Shown piece by piece: positions 33,941 through 44,801 of a stretch of 64,000 bases of DNA (its first letter is position 1; each line of letters opens with the position of its first letter). The DNA is from Sarcocystis neurona. Lineage: Eukaryota > Apicomplexa > Conoidasida > Eucoccidiorida > Sarcocystidae. A program made the position numbers and the translations under genes. The stretch lies in the NCBI GenBank assembly GCA_000727475.1, contig KL647299.1, forward strand, positions 880,626-944,625, given 5' to 3'. The notes below the pieces were generated by a model, which saw only the letters and a list, made by a program, of their open reading frames with translations, had not been told where the DNA came from and made no database searches.

Positions 33941-34345
33941 ACACTCCAAAACGCCCTACACATAAAAATTTTCCACGAAGAATTCTCCACAGTCCAGAAC
34001 GGCCTGTATACGGACACCTCCTATGGAGAACTCTTCACACTCCAGCACGGCCTAATACGGACACTTTCCACGGAGAAGTCTTCATATTCCGAAACGGCAT
34101 ACATACGGAAATTTCCTGTCGGAACTTGTCCACACTCCAGAAGGGCTTATATACGGGTATTCTTTATGGAGAGCTCTCCATGCTCTAGGACGGCTTATAT
34201 ACGAATATTTTCTATGGGAACTTGTTCACACTCCAAAACGGCCTATACACGAACATTTTCTGCGGGAAACTCTCCACAGTGCACAACGGCTTATATACGG
34301 AGATTTCTACTGACACCTGTTCACACCCTGAGGTGTGGCTGCGTG
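33940..34345 (+). repeat. 48-bp minisatellite, about 8 copies
   Basis: The landmark ACGGC(C/T)TATA recurs at about 33951, 33999, 34047, 34094, 34142, 34190, 34238 and 34286, a spacing of 47-49 bp. Copies are diverged. Because 48 is divisible by three, a plus frame (codon starts at 33953) stays open through the whole array to a TAG near 34350, reading a 16-residue repeat around TAYIR. It lacks an ATG before 34166, so translation would need an upstream exon. Confidence 0.85.
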
Positions 34346-36360
34346 TAGACGTTGCGAAAGGCAGCGGCGCAGGCGCGGACGCATCCCGGGAATATCAGCA
34401 GCTGGGTCTCGACACACACATTTGTCCACGTAAGTCCTGACACAGACAGGCACAGATCTGTATACGTATATGTATAATTATACAGAAATATACACTCACA
34501 CACACATATATAGAAGGACAGACACATGCATGCCTCAGTACTGCTACAGCAAAAGTGGCAAGCCAAAAACCGGGAACGTCGTCCACAAGCGCGGTGGAGT
34601 GTCCTATCACTCGAAAAGTGTAACTCGTCCACTTGCTCTGTTGGCTCTGTCGACCGCTTCCACGGTGTACAGACACAGAAATTCCACCACCGGCGTTTGC
34701 AAATGTCCAGTGTACATACACCGCACGACGAAAGGTGCAGACACACCCTGTTCTCAATCACCGATGCCACCACCACCGCCAACAGCAGATACGGCACAAC
34801 CACATACACATACACGTACACATATATGCAGTCTCAAATATATATGTATATATATATATATTTATACATATGTGCATATAGATACACATATATATGTATA
34901 CGGAAATATACATGTATATATACATGAATACATATGTACATATAGTTGCATACATTTGACGTGCATGTCTATTAACAAATACATAAATCTAGGTGAACCT
35001 CTAAACACCAGAAACATATACACATATCAATACACATATATACAATCACCTATGCGTATACACATACGTGTGTACGTATACATATACGTTTAGCCCGCAT
35101 TTTCAATGAAAATATCTACGAATGTGGACGGAGTCGTCAGTAGACAAGATCTGTCGACGTGTGTGCCTCTGACGCACAACACGTAGGTATTACGCATAGG
35201 GCAGACCTCCGGGTGTACGTACACACCAATCTGACGTGGGCGACACACGTGCTGTCTTGACACCCACGCAGCTTCAGTAAAAAGCTCCTTTTCGTGGCAC
35301 TTCGTGCAGCCAACTCTTCTTTTTCTTCGGTTCAGACGCGGAGAAGCAAATCACCAATCCTCTCTACATATACATATAGACAGAGAGAAGGGGGGATAGA
35401 GCGAGAGATATCGCGTCTTGTGTCTACTTCTTCTGTGTCTACTTCTTCACACCCACGGCAAAGCAACGTGTCTGTACCTTCGTAGACATGTGTCTACCTA
35501 AACGTGGGCTCCTTTCACCACGCAGCGAGACTTCCTACGCTTCTGTGCAGATCGATCCAGGCACACATCTCTGTAGATGTGTGTGGACGCGTATACTGTA
35601 CACTGGTCCATCTAAATGTGTGAGAGGACACCTACACGGAAATGCATGCACGCGCACACACACACACACACACACAAGTACACGAATACGTCTACACCTA
35701 TACACATGTGTAAGCGCACGAAGATGTCTATGTACATGTGTATGTTTGTGTAAGGTCGCCTCTGTGCTGGTAGTCATCTGCTTGTCTGCGTTCCGCCTTT
35801 ATCCAGCTCGAACTAAACGAGGGTTTCAGACGTGCGTAGACATCGCGGCGCATGCAGGAGAAACAAGAAGACGCAGAGTCAGGAAGATGGATTCCTCTCT
35901 TTGCAGGTCCCTGACAAATTCAGACTTGTTCGTATGTACGTGTATTCCCCTCTACACGTAATGCACTTTTAAACCTCATCGTCTGCATATATATAGAGAG
36001 AGAGAAGAAACAAATTCACACGTATGTATGTATATATATATAGAAAGGGTCACACGTACATAGGTCTAACAACGTACAGATACGCAGATATCCACGTGTG
36101 TGTGCAGAGGAGATGAAAGGTGCACGCGCGCGGCTCGTGCTCAGCAAACCAACATTCCGCAGGCGCAGCAGCTCTCGCCTGTGCCACTCACATCCACATT
36201 AAGAGGAAGAAAAGACCGAGCGAGAGAATAGGAGAAGGCGAGGTCGGCAGGACGAACAGCTAGCCACGGTCAGCGCCTCGCTTCAGTAATCGTACACACA
36301 AACACACCTACGAGCACAAGTCTGTACCTCTGTACAGAGGCGCCTGCACGCAGCCCACAA
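34346..36360. other. Microsatellite spacer
   Basis: A TA/CA-rich block occupies 34810-35090, followed by mixed sequence with short open frames (35294-35485, 35488-35961) without recognised domains, and GA/TA repeats at about 35985-36045. Confidence 0.5.
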
Positions 36361-36839
36361 AAACTTTTCAGTGTGTGTATGTGTGTACATGTACGTGTGT
36401 GTGTGTGTGTGTGTGTCTATGCCTGTGTGGCTCTACTTGTGAGTAATCGGCAAACAGAGGGAGTCTTTTTGCGTGGACAGAAAAAGTGTCGAAAAATGCG
36501 GAGGAAGAAGAAGAAGCAGCAGCAGCATATTCAGACGGCTGCTGCTACGCACACACACAGGCGCATGCAAGACGTGGACGCGCACGCACTTACTGCTACA
36601 CGTGTGCGCTACACACGCAGACACAAACTCGCGCGGGGCTCTACACAGCCGCACAGAGATACATTCATATACATGTATGTGTTCACGAGTTTGTGTACCC
36701 GTCGTCCTCTCCACGAGCAGATAGACACACGCACATTTTAGGAATACAACTGCACATGTGTCTACCGCGTCTTAACGTATAAACAGGCAATACTGGTACT
36801 TGTACACGTACACGTATATATGCACACATTTTCACGTGT

Positions 36840-37545
36840 ACATATATATATATATATATACAGGTATCTCTGTCTCCGTACATATACATACACACATTTA
36901 TATATATATATATATGTACCTCTCTTTCCATACATATATGTAAATACATATATATAAATATATATACACACCAGTATCTCTATCTCCATGCACACACATA
37001 CATGCACATTTATATATACATATATACATGCATATGTATATACAGCTACCCTTCGCTCCCTACACATAAATACATATATATATATATATATATTTATGTA
37101 TATACAAGAATACCTCTCTCTTTATCCAGATACATATATATATATGTATATATATATATATGTGTATGTATGCGTGTACATATATGTATATATATATGTA
37201 TGTACAAGCACCTCCACCTCCATACATATAAATATATACACATTTATATATACATATATATATGTAGGCACCTCTGTCTCCATACATATACGTCAATACG
37301 TATATATATATATATATATGTATAACAATTCCCCACTCTCTATACAGATATTTATATATACGTATATGTATACCAGTGCCTCTCTCCATACGGATACATA
37401 TATACGCATATACATATGTATACATATATATATATATATATATATATAGGCATGAGCAGATACCTCTCTCTCCATACATACGCACATACATACATTCATA
37501 TTCATATGTATACACCAGTGCCTATTCTCCATAGTTACACTCGAG
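36840..37545. repeat. Higher-order TA-rich minisatellite, about 11 units
   Basis: A core resembling CCTCTCTCTCCATACATATA recurs at about 36865, 36918, 36974, 37045, 37112, 37209, 37268, 37328, 37375, 37460 and 37518, separated by TA/TG runs of variable length (unit about 50-95 bp). Long Tyr/Ile frames through it are artefacts of the repeat. Confidence 0.75.
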
Positions 37546-37609
37546 TATGGCTGTTTATATAACAGCAACCTTATGCGAAGAAAAGTTAATTACCAGCGCC
37601 TGCGAGAGG

Positions 37610-38750
37610 GGACGTAGAGCCACACCTGCTGCGGCGGGGACGATGAACGCGGGACCCGACGCAGCCAAGAGCAGCAGCACCACATACGCCTGCTGCGCCC
37701 GTTTCCTTGTTGCTGCCGCTGCTACTAGTGCTGCTACTACTGTTGTTAATACTGGTGCTGCTACCGCTCCTGCTACTGCTGTTTTGAGGACCGGCGCTGC
37801 TACTACTGCCGCTACTGCTGTTAAGAGGACTGCTGCTGCTATCAGGAATGCTGTTGCTGCTGCTGCTTCTGCTGCTGCTGCTTCTGCTGCTGCTGCTGCG
37901 GCTTCCGCCCTTGCTGCTGCTATTGCTGCTGCTCTTGCCGCTGTCCTTGCTGCTGCTGTTGGTGCTGCTGTTGGTGCTGCTGTTGATGCTGCTGTTGCTG
38001 CTGTCCCTGCTGGTGTTACACCTGCTGCTGGGGATGTTGCCGCCTTACCTTCGCAGCTGCAGTACTGGTTTTGCAGCGGTTGGTGCCGCTATTGACACTG
38101 CTGGTGCCGCTGCCGCAGGGGAGGCTGCCGCGGTTGCTACTTCTCGGGGAGTAGTGAGAAGGACTGCCGTCGCTGCCGCATTAGCCGCATTAGCAGCCGC
38201 AGGCCCAGCTGTAGAATCTGCTGCTCCAGTTGTTGCTGCGTCTCTCTGCTGTAGCAGACGCCCCCCTCGCTGGTCCGCGGTGCTGCTGCCGCACAAGTAG
38301 CGAGCGTTGTTGCTGTTTCTGCTGCTGATACATTTTCTTGTGTTCATGAAACTCCACTTCCGGACGTCCACTGCAGCGGTCTCGGCTGATGGACTTCCGG
38401 CTGCGCAGTCCCTTGTTGCTGCTGCTGTTGTACTTGTGGGATAGCCTTCTGCTGCAGCTTCTCCGAAGACAATGCTCTCTGCCGTGTCTCCCCCTCCTCT
38501 CGTTGCTGCCGCCCTCGCTACTGCTGCTGCTGTTGCTGCTGCTCCTCCTCCAACTGCTGCTATTCGCGTTGCTGCCGGTTCGCCTTCTAGGGCTCCCGGT
38601 GCTGCTGCGGCGTTGCTGCTACAAGCGCTGCTGCTTCTGTGGTTGCTGCTGCAAATGCTGCGGTTGTTGCCGCTGGTGCCCCTGCCGCCACGCCGGTTGC
38701 TCTTATGTTGCTTCCACTGCTGCTCCTCTACTGCTGCTGCTGTGAGTGTC
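37610..38750. repeat. CTG/GCT-rich block
   Basis: Plus-strand CTG/GCT/TGC triplets dominate, most purely at 37845-38000 and 38500-38750. Plus frames are Ala- or Leu-rich (for example 37547-38095), and minus frames Gln/Ala/Ser-rich but short. In these parasites such blocks are usually exonic, with CAG as the sense strand, so a minus-strand exon is possible, but no conserved domain supports a gene. Confidence 0.6.
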
Positions 38751-38864
38751 GACAGACAACGCGCGTGCTTCCGTCGGCACGCACAGACATCTGTATGCCG
38801 GGTCTCTCCTCCTTCTTCTCTTCTTTCAAATACTCACACATACAAATATACGTATACCAACAAT

Positions 38865-39075
38865 AATACTGTATATGTATATAAATATATACATATACAT
38901 ACACAGATACATACCTATATATACATACACAAATATATACATATATATATATATACACATACACTCACGTAAAAATGTACATACATATATATGTGTATAG
39001 ACACGCACATATATATATATACATATATATATATGTATACACACACACACGCCTGCAGATATATACATATAGGTA
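38865..39075. repeat. TA/CA microsatellite array
   Basis: Runs of TATATA and ACACAC with ACATAC linkers. A shorter pure TA run lies at about 39388-39412. Confidence 0.8.
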
Positions 39076-42000
39076 GATAGATAGATAGGTGGATATGAGA
39101 ACGCTGGTTCTACTACGTCTGTTTATATCTGTTAGTTGTTTATAGGTCCAGGGTTGAAGTCCAAGGCGCCGTCTTCCTGGGTCTTTTCTTTCACTTGCGC
39201 AAGTCTTTTTTGAGACGGAACACCTTTTTTTTATAGACGCGTGGCTCAGACACGCACGCACACGAGTGGTAGTTCGCTCTCTGTTTTGACCAAGGAGACA
39301 CCCCAAGGAGAACAAACATGCCTGGCAACAGGGGACACGTGCACAAGAAAAGGTGCCTGATATACAACACACGCGTATCTTCGTGTACATATATATATAT
39401 ATATATATATATGCAAAGATTTGCGCTGAAGCGTACATGTACCGAGCAATGTGATAATATATATGTATGTATGTATACGTAGTCGTACAAATGTCCACCA
39501 GGGCAGACGGTGTGTGACGCTTAGCGGGGTGAGGCACGGCCGCTTCTGAACCTGCGGTGGCTCGCGTTGGTAGCGTCTTCTGTCAGGCGGAAAGAGTATT
39601 TCTCTGTCGCTGCACCGAGGGGGGCGGCACAGACAAATTTATCTCGTTGCCGTCTGTGTGCAGTACTCACGAAAGCAACTCTGAAAGACAGCAAGGATGG
39701 AGAGGAAGTGCAGAAGAGCGAGAAAGAGAAGCAGGGGAGGAGCAAACGAATGCGTCAAGGGAGTCTTCACAGCGAACGAGTGGTCCTTTTGCTGTTTAGG
39801 GGAAGAAAGGGGCGGAGGAAGGGGGCCAGGCAGACGGATCGAGTTTTCTGATTTGTCTGCCCGCAGCGGAAGAGCTAACAGGTCTTCCCTGGAAGGCACG
39901 TTCCGGGTGACGCTGAAAAGGCGCAGAACGAAGATGAAAAACAAAAGGCCGTGCTCGACTCTACACGGCAATACAACATTTCCCTGTTGACCATGTGGTT
40001 GGCAGATTTCGGGAGGCTGATAGACACGCATAGAAAGCCGCAAATTAGTCTTTCTTCTCAGGATGTAACGGACAAAAGTTTTCCACAGACTACACAAATC
40101 GATATGCTGATGTACAGTAGGGCCCGTGTACCTGTCTGCGTCTGTCTGTGTGTACATTTTATACGAATATATAAATGCCTCTCTCCGTAGAGATATGCGC
40201 ATGCATCGCTAGCTCCCCAGAGACTGACGTGTTCAAAAGAGACAAATACTCGTTAGCATCTATGCCAAATAACGACATACAAAAACAAGAGCCTTTTGTG
40301 TCCACGTTGTGTGGAAGAGTTGGTGCCGCGGCGGTGCTGGACACCCGCGCAGTCCGGCGGGTGTTGCAGACGACGGCGAAGAGGAATCGGCACAACGCAG
40401 ACTAGACAGATGGGGCCAACTAAGTCAGAAAAAGGGGTAAAAGTGGGGAGACAATACTTCTAGAAGGGGGGAACGTGACGCAGAGGGGAAGGCGAGTAGC
40501 AATGGGAGAAGCAGAGCCAAGAAGCTTGAAAAGCGGGCGGAAGGCAGGGAGGAAGGCGAACGGGAGAAAGTGGGGCCGAAAAGTCAAAAAAAGGGGAGGG
40601 AAAAAAAAAGGCTCTCCCATGTGCTGCAGAAAAGAGGGGGGCAGAAAACACAGGAGCCACAAACCCACGCGCAGCTCTGAAACTTGTCTCTCTCCTTCCC
40701 CCTTTCTTCTTCGCACTCGACTCTCCAGCTGGCTGCAGGATCGACGAAACAGCGCCCGTGTGTCGCAATGTATGTGACATTTTAATGGAGCCCTGTGCAG
40801 ATCTCTTCAAAATATATATATGTATGTGCAGTAGAGGGAGAGGATGAGGCGAGTGTATGCAGAGTACACCTGGTGGAATATGTATGCCGAGATCTGCGTA
40901 GATACTGGCCGTGTCCTTCGTCACGTATATAAATCCAAATATATGGACGCATTCACACACGTACACACGAACACACCCGCAATACGCTTGCAAGTCGCAC
41001 CTTCATACTACATGTACGCGCCGTGTGGACGTCCTCACACACTTACATATTATACGCAGACGCTTGCGCACCTATCAACTCGGCAAATACACATGCACGA
41101 GTGACCAAGCAAAAAGAGAGGTTCCTCACTTCACTCGACGTCCTTTTGTCGTCGCACGCGATTTATAGAGCTGCGTACGGATGGATAGCATCGGCTCTAC
41201 AAACTTCTCTCTCTTCTTCTGCGTTTGTCAAATCGAGAAGCCGCAGGGCACGCATCGAGAGAGAAGAGTGTGTGTATGCCTGTAAGCAGTGGATACACAG
41301 ACGTGGACGACCCTCTCTATCATCTCTATATACAGGTCGATGGACGCCTATGTAGCGCGTCTTCGGGTCTAGGTTGATGATGGTGGAAAACCAGAAGCAG
41401 CCCAGCAACGGAGGCGCAAAAAAAGAACGCGAGACGGGCAGCTGTTGCTGCTGCCGCTGCTACTGCTGCAGTGTGTGTGGCTCGGCGCCTGCCGCCGCTT
41501 TGTTGTGCCGCGGCGCCGGTGTAGTACTACTACTACCTGAAGAAGCGCATGCGCAGCGGCAATGCCGTAGTAGCAGGAGCAGGTCGCATAGCAGCGGTGT
41601 TTGACTTCTCTTCGTCGCCTCTGCTTCCGCGCAACGTCCTTTCTTTCTTTGGCGTCTCCCTCTGCTTCTTTTTCTTCAAGTGAAGAGGCAGCCGCTTTGG
41701 GGATTCTTTCTCCTGCTTTTTTCTTCCATGCGACGAGGGGTCATTGCACCGACGGCTACGGCTTGGATTATGTGTTGTCCTTGTCCTTGCTTTGCTTTTT
41801 CCTCCGCGTTCTCCTCCACGGTGGCCCGCCGCCCGTCGACATTCGCCGCCCAGCCCCTGCAGCGCAAGACGCGCGTGTTTTCGCTCGCGTCCTCTTCCCC
41901 TCCCTCCGAGGAATGTGGCGTATACGTATGCGCGTGTGTGCTGGTGAAAAAAAGGATACGAGACGGTAGACACCAGTGCTTTCGTAGCGGTGTCTGTGTC

Positions 42001-42785
42001 TTCTCATCAGAACGCGCTAAAAGCTCCTGTTTAGACATATATATAGATGTGTATACACACATATAGGAGATATTCATACACTTAGAAGGTGCATACGTAC
42101 ATGTATATGTGTAGAGTCGCATGCGTATCGACAGACAGACAGAGGTACATACATGTATTTCTCCCGTCAAAAGAAAAGAGAGATGCGCGTGCCTGTGGAC
42201 CTGCAATAGAATCTATGGGGAACAGAACATGATTTTGGCAGCGCGCGCACACACACAGAGGCGGTGTATTTGCACAGGACTCCATCCGTGTTGCGCGGAA
42301 GCCTGGTGGAAACGAACTTGCCGGGGGAAACGAAATTATCAAACTCCCAGTAGATCACTCATACACGTAAGTATTCATGTAAAGGGACGCTGAAGTAGCA
42401 CTTCAACTCTCCATGCGTCTTACATAGACGTACTTACACGTATCCATTTATACATGTACAAATAGACATTTGACTATATATATACATAAAGATACATTTG
42501 AGTCTTCCTTCAGGTGTATATTTATACATATACGTCTGAATATTCGTTTTGATGCATATGTGTGTGGATGTACGTCTAAATTCACATATGTGCGTGGTGG
42601 TCTACATATATATATATATATATGCATATATATGTACGTCTGCATACATACGGATGTTGGCCTACACACGTATCCATATATACGTATGCATATGTATCCT
42701 TTTGAATCTTTATATATAATCCAATAGTAGATACAGTAGAAAACAAGTGGAAACAAGTATATGCGTCTATACAAGAACATCCTGA
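39076..42785. other. Spacer with weak ORFs only
   Basis: Mixed sequence and microsatellites (40.8-41.05, 42.43-42.72 kb). Open frames include a minus ATG frame 40202-39639 (187 codons) and frames of both strands at 40.4-41.0 and 41.5-42.0 kb. None contains a recognisable domain. The 41.4-41.6 kb part has CTG and GCAG clusters of the kind seen in exons. Confidence 0.4.
39639..40202 (-). CDS. Hypothetical ORF, 187 codons, ATG start
   Basis: An ATG-started minus frame with mixed composition: a Tyr/Thr-rich start, a central hydrophobic stretch (LLFFIFVLRLF), a Pro-rich part and a second hydrophobic stretch near the C-terminus. No family was recognised. It may be a chance frame. Confidence 0.18.
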   Translation of the reverse strand: MRISLRREAFIYSYKMYTQTDADRYTGPTVHQHIDLCSLWKTFVRYILRRKTNLRLSMRVYQPPEICQPHGQQGNVVLPCRVEHGLLFFIFVLRLFSVTRNVPSREDLLALPLRADKSENSIRLPGPLPPPLSSPKQQKDHSFAVKTPLTHSFAPPLLLFLALLHFLSILAVFQSCFREYCTQTATR

Positions 42786-42801
42786 TCAATACCGTCCTTT
42801 C

Positions 42802-43677
42802 TTATCTCTTCTTCCCCTTTGTGCTGACCAGACAAGCTCCCTTCCGCCACTTGGCTGTCCCCCACGTCGTGAGCCACGGGCACTCTTTACGAGTGTGTCG
42901 TCTCGTCTCCTTTCGAAACAGGCCGTCTTCTTCGTCTGCTGGGGTAATGGGTTCTGCCAAAATCTGCACCCGTTGTGATTGTTTCGGTCTTTTCTCCCCA
43001 GTTTGGCTCTCACAGGAGCAGGTTCTGCTGCTGTGTTTTGAGGCGGGCAGCCTAAGAGGCCACCTTCTCTGCTGATCACACGCGCAAGGGTGGCTCCTCC
43101 TGCTTGGGTGCAAACGCACTGCTGCTGTGAAGTCGAAGCACTGCCTGCCTTTTGTCCGCCTCCGTTCTGCTGCTGCTGGCCTTCCTGGTCTGCCGCCTGG
43201 CCGTAGGCGCAGCCCCTGCTGCTGCAACTCTCGCCGTGGGTGTGTCTGCTTCCACTGCTGCTGCTGCTGGCCGTGTTGCTGCATCTTTATCATCTGCGAC
43301 CGCTCCTGCCCCCGGCTTCTCGCGGCGGCTGCCGCCCGTCCTGCCCTCGCTGCGGGTCCTGCTGGTGGTGCTACGCTGATTGCTGCTGGTTGGCATTGGG
43401 GGATGCTGCTCCGGCAGCTGCTGTTGTGACGAAGCCCGCTGCTCCTGCTGTGCAAACCGCGAAGCTGCCGTGGGTCCTGCTGCTCTCTGCTGCATGCCAC
43501 TTCAGTCGCTGCTGCTGCTACTGCTGGACGGGGAGGAAGGCGGTGTACTTCATCGAGAAGACGAAGGAGGAAGCAAGGGCATGCCTTCTTGGCCCCGATG
43601 CTCGGCGCTGCGCTTCTCTTGCCCTTACAAAATGCCCGCGTTACAGAGCGCACGCACCAGAGAAACCGCTCATGCAC
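42802..43677 (-). CDS. Hypothetical Gln/Arg/Ala-rich open frame, 291 codons
   Basis: The minus frame is open for 291 codons, but its first codon is GTG; the first ATG is internal (near a QMIKMQQHG motif). CAG-type triplets lie in sense orientation in the middle third, while the last third is basic and free of repeats. It ends close to a strand switch in repeat polarity at about 43.68 kb, opposite the next block on plus. It could be an exon; no domain was recognised. Confidence 0.22.
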   Translation of the reverse strand: MHERFLWCVRSVTRAFCKGKRSAAPSIGAKKACPCFLLRLLDEVHRLPPRPAVAAAATEVACSREQQDPRQLRGLHSRSSGLRHNSSCRSSIPQCQPAAISVAPPAGPAARAGRAAAAARSRGQERSQMIKMQQHGQQQQQWKQTHPRRELQQQGLRLRPGGRPGRPAAAERRRTKGRQCFDFTAAVRLHPSRRSHPCACDQQRRWPLRLPASKHSSRTCSCESQTGEKRPKQSQRVQILAEPITPADEEDGLFRKETRRHTRKECPWLTTWGTAKWRKGACLVSTKGKKR

Positions 43678-43699
43678 AACACTTCTTGCGTCCGAGATT

Positions 43700-44350
43700 C
43701 CCTAGCTGCAGCAGCCCTGCGGCCAACAGCAGCTGCAGCAGCAGCAGTGCAACCAACAGCAGCAGCGGCAGCACTGCAGCCACCAGCAGTGGCAACGGCA
43801 TTGCAGCCACCATCGGCTGCAACAGCGCTTTAACCACCACCAGCAGCAGCAGCACTGCAGCCACCAGCGGCTGCAACAGCACTACCAGCAGCAGCAGCAT
43901 TGCATCCTGCAGTAACTGCGCTGCCTCTAGCGGCAGCAGATGGTGGAGGTGCCACAACAGCAATAGCAGCGGAATAAGCAGCAGCGGGACCAGCAGCAGC
44001 AGCAGATTTTGTCGTGCGTGCAGTAGCTGCGGCAGCGGAGGTAACGGTGTTCACAGTCGCAGGAGCAGCAGCAGCACGGCGTGTGACAGCAGCAGCAGTA
44101 CACACAGCAGCAATCGCAGCAGCAGCAGTACAGGCAGGAGCAGCAGCAGCAAGCTACGGAGCAACGGCAGCAGCAGTGACGGCACAAAGTGTACCAGCGG
44201 GAGCCCATGCAGCAGCACAGGAGGACCTGCTGCCGCAGCAACTGCCCCTGCAGCTACGGCAGCGACACGAGGCATAACGGCAGCAGCATTAGCAGCAGCT
44301 GCGAGGGTCTTGCACGCAGCAGGAGAAGAGCGGCTGCAGAACCAGCAGGA
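43700..44350 (+). repeat. CAG-rich block with 27-30-bp subrepeats
   Basis: CAG/GCA/AGC triplets fill this block. In 43730-43910 units ending GCAGCCACC or similar recur every 27-30 bp. The plus frame to the stop at 44366 reads Ser/Ala/Thr/Asn-rich and has ATG codons from about 43580. A strong GTAAGC donor at 44434 suggests that exons of a plus-strand gene may lie here, possibly upstream of the giant ORF. Confidence 0.55.
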
Positions 44351-44801
44351 GACAGGGGACATTTAAGAAGGTTCCTGCCTAGAAGAGCAAGAAGCAGCAG
44401 CGCACGGAAGGAGCTGGCGCACCAGTGCGAAACAAGGTAAGCGATGGGTCGTAGTTTCACCCAGGTGAAAGATACCTGGAGCAGCAGTTGCAGCAACAGC
44501 TGCAACGGCAGCAGCAGACGCAGGTGACGCATCCGCAGCAGCACGTACAGCGGCAGCAACAAACGCGTGAGCACGAACAGCAGCAAAGGCAGCAGATGCA
44601 GCAACGCGTGGAGCAGCAGCGCCGGCAGCATATACAGCTGCCAAATTGCCCGCCGTCGGAGAAACAGCCGCCTGCTGTGACGCATCCACCAGTGGAACAG
44701 CAGCAGTAGGCGGAAGAGCAGGTGATTGCGCGGGGGGATGATGTTGAGCCATCGTTACTGATGAGACTAGCAGCAGCAGACGTGGCAGAGAGCAGCTCGA
44801 C

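Noticed and set aside
36988..37515. Tyr/Ile/Thr-rich frames of 90-153 codons on both strands
   Set aside because: They are produced by TA/CA repeats that contain no stop codons in these frames.
38045..38371. Minus-strand gene implied by CTG polarity at 37.6-38.7 kb
   Set aside because: Minus frames are short and broken and have no domain; kept only as a repeat block.
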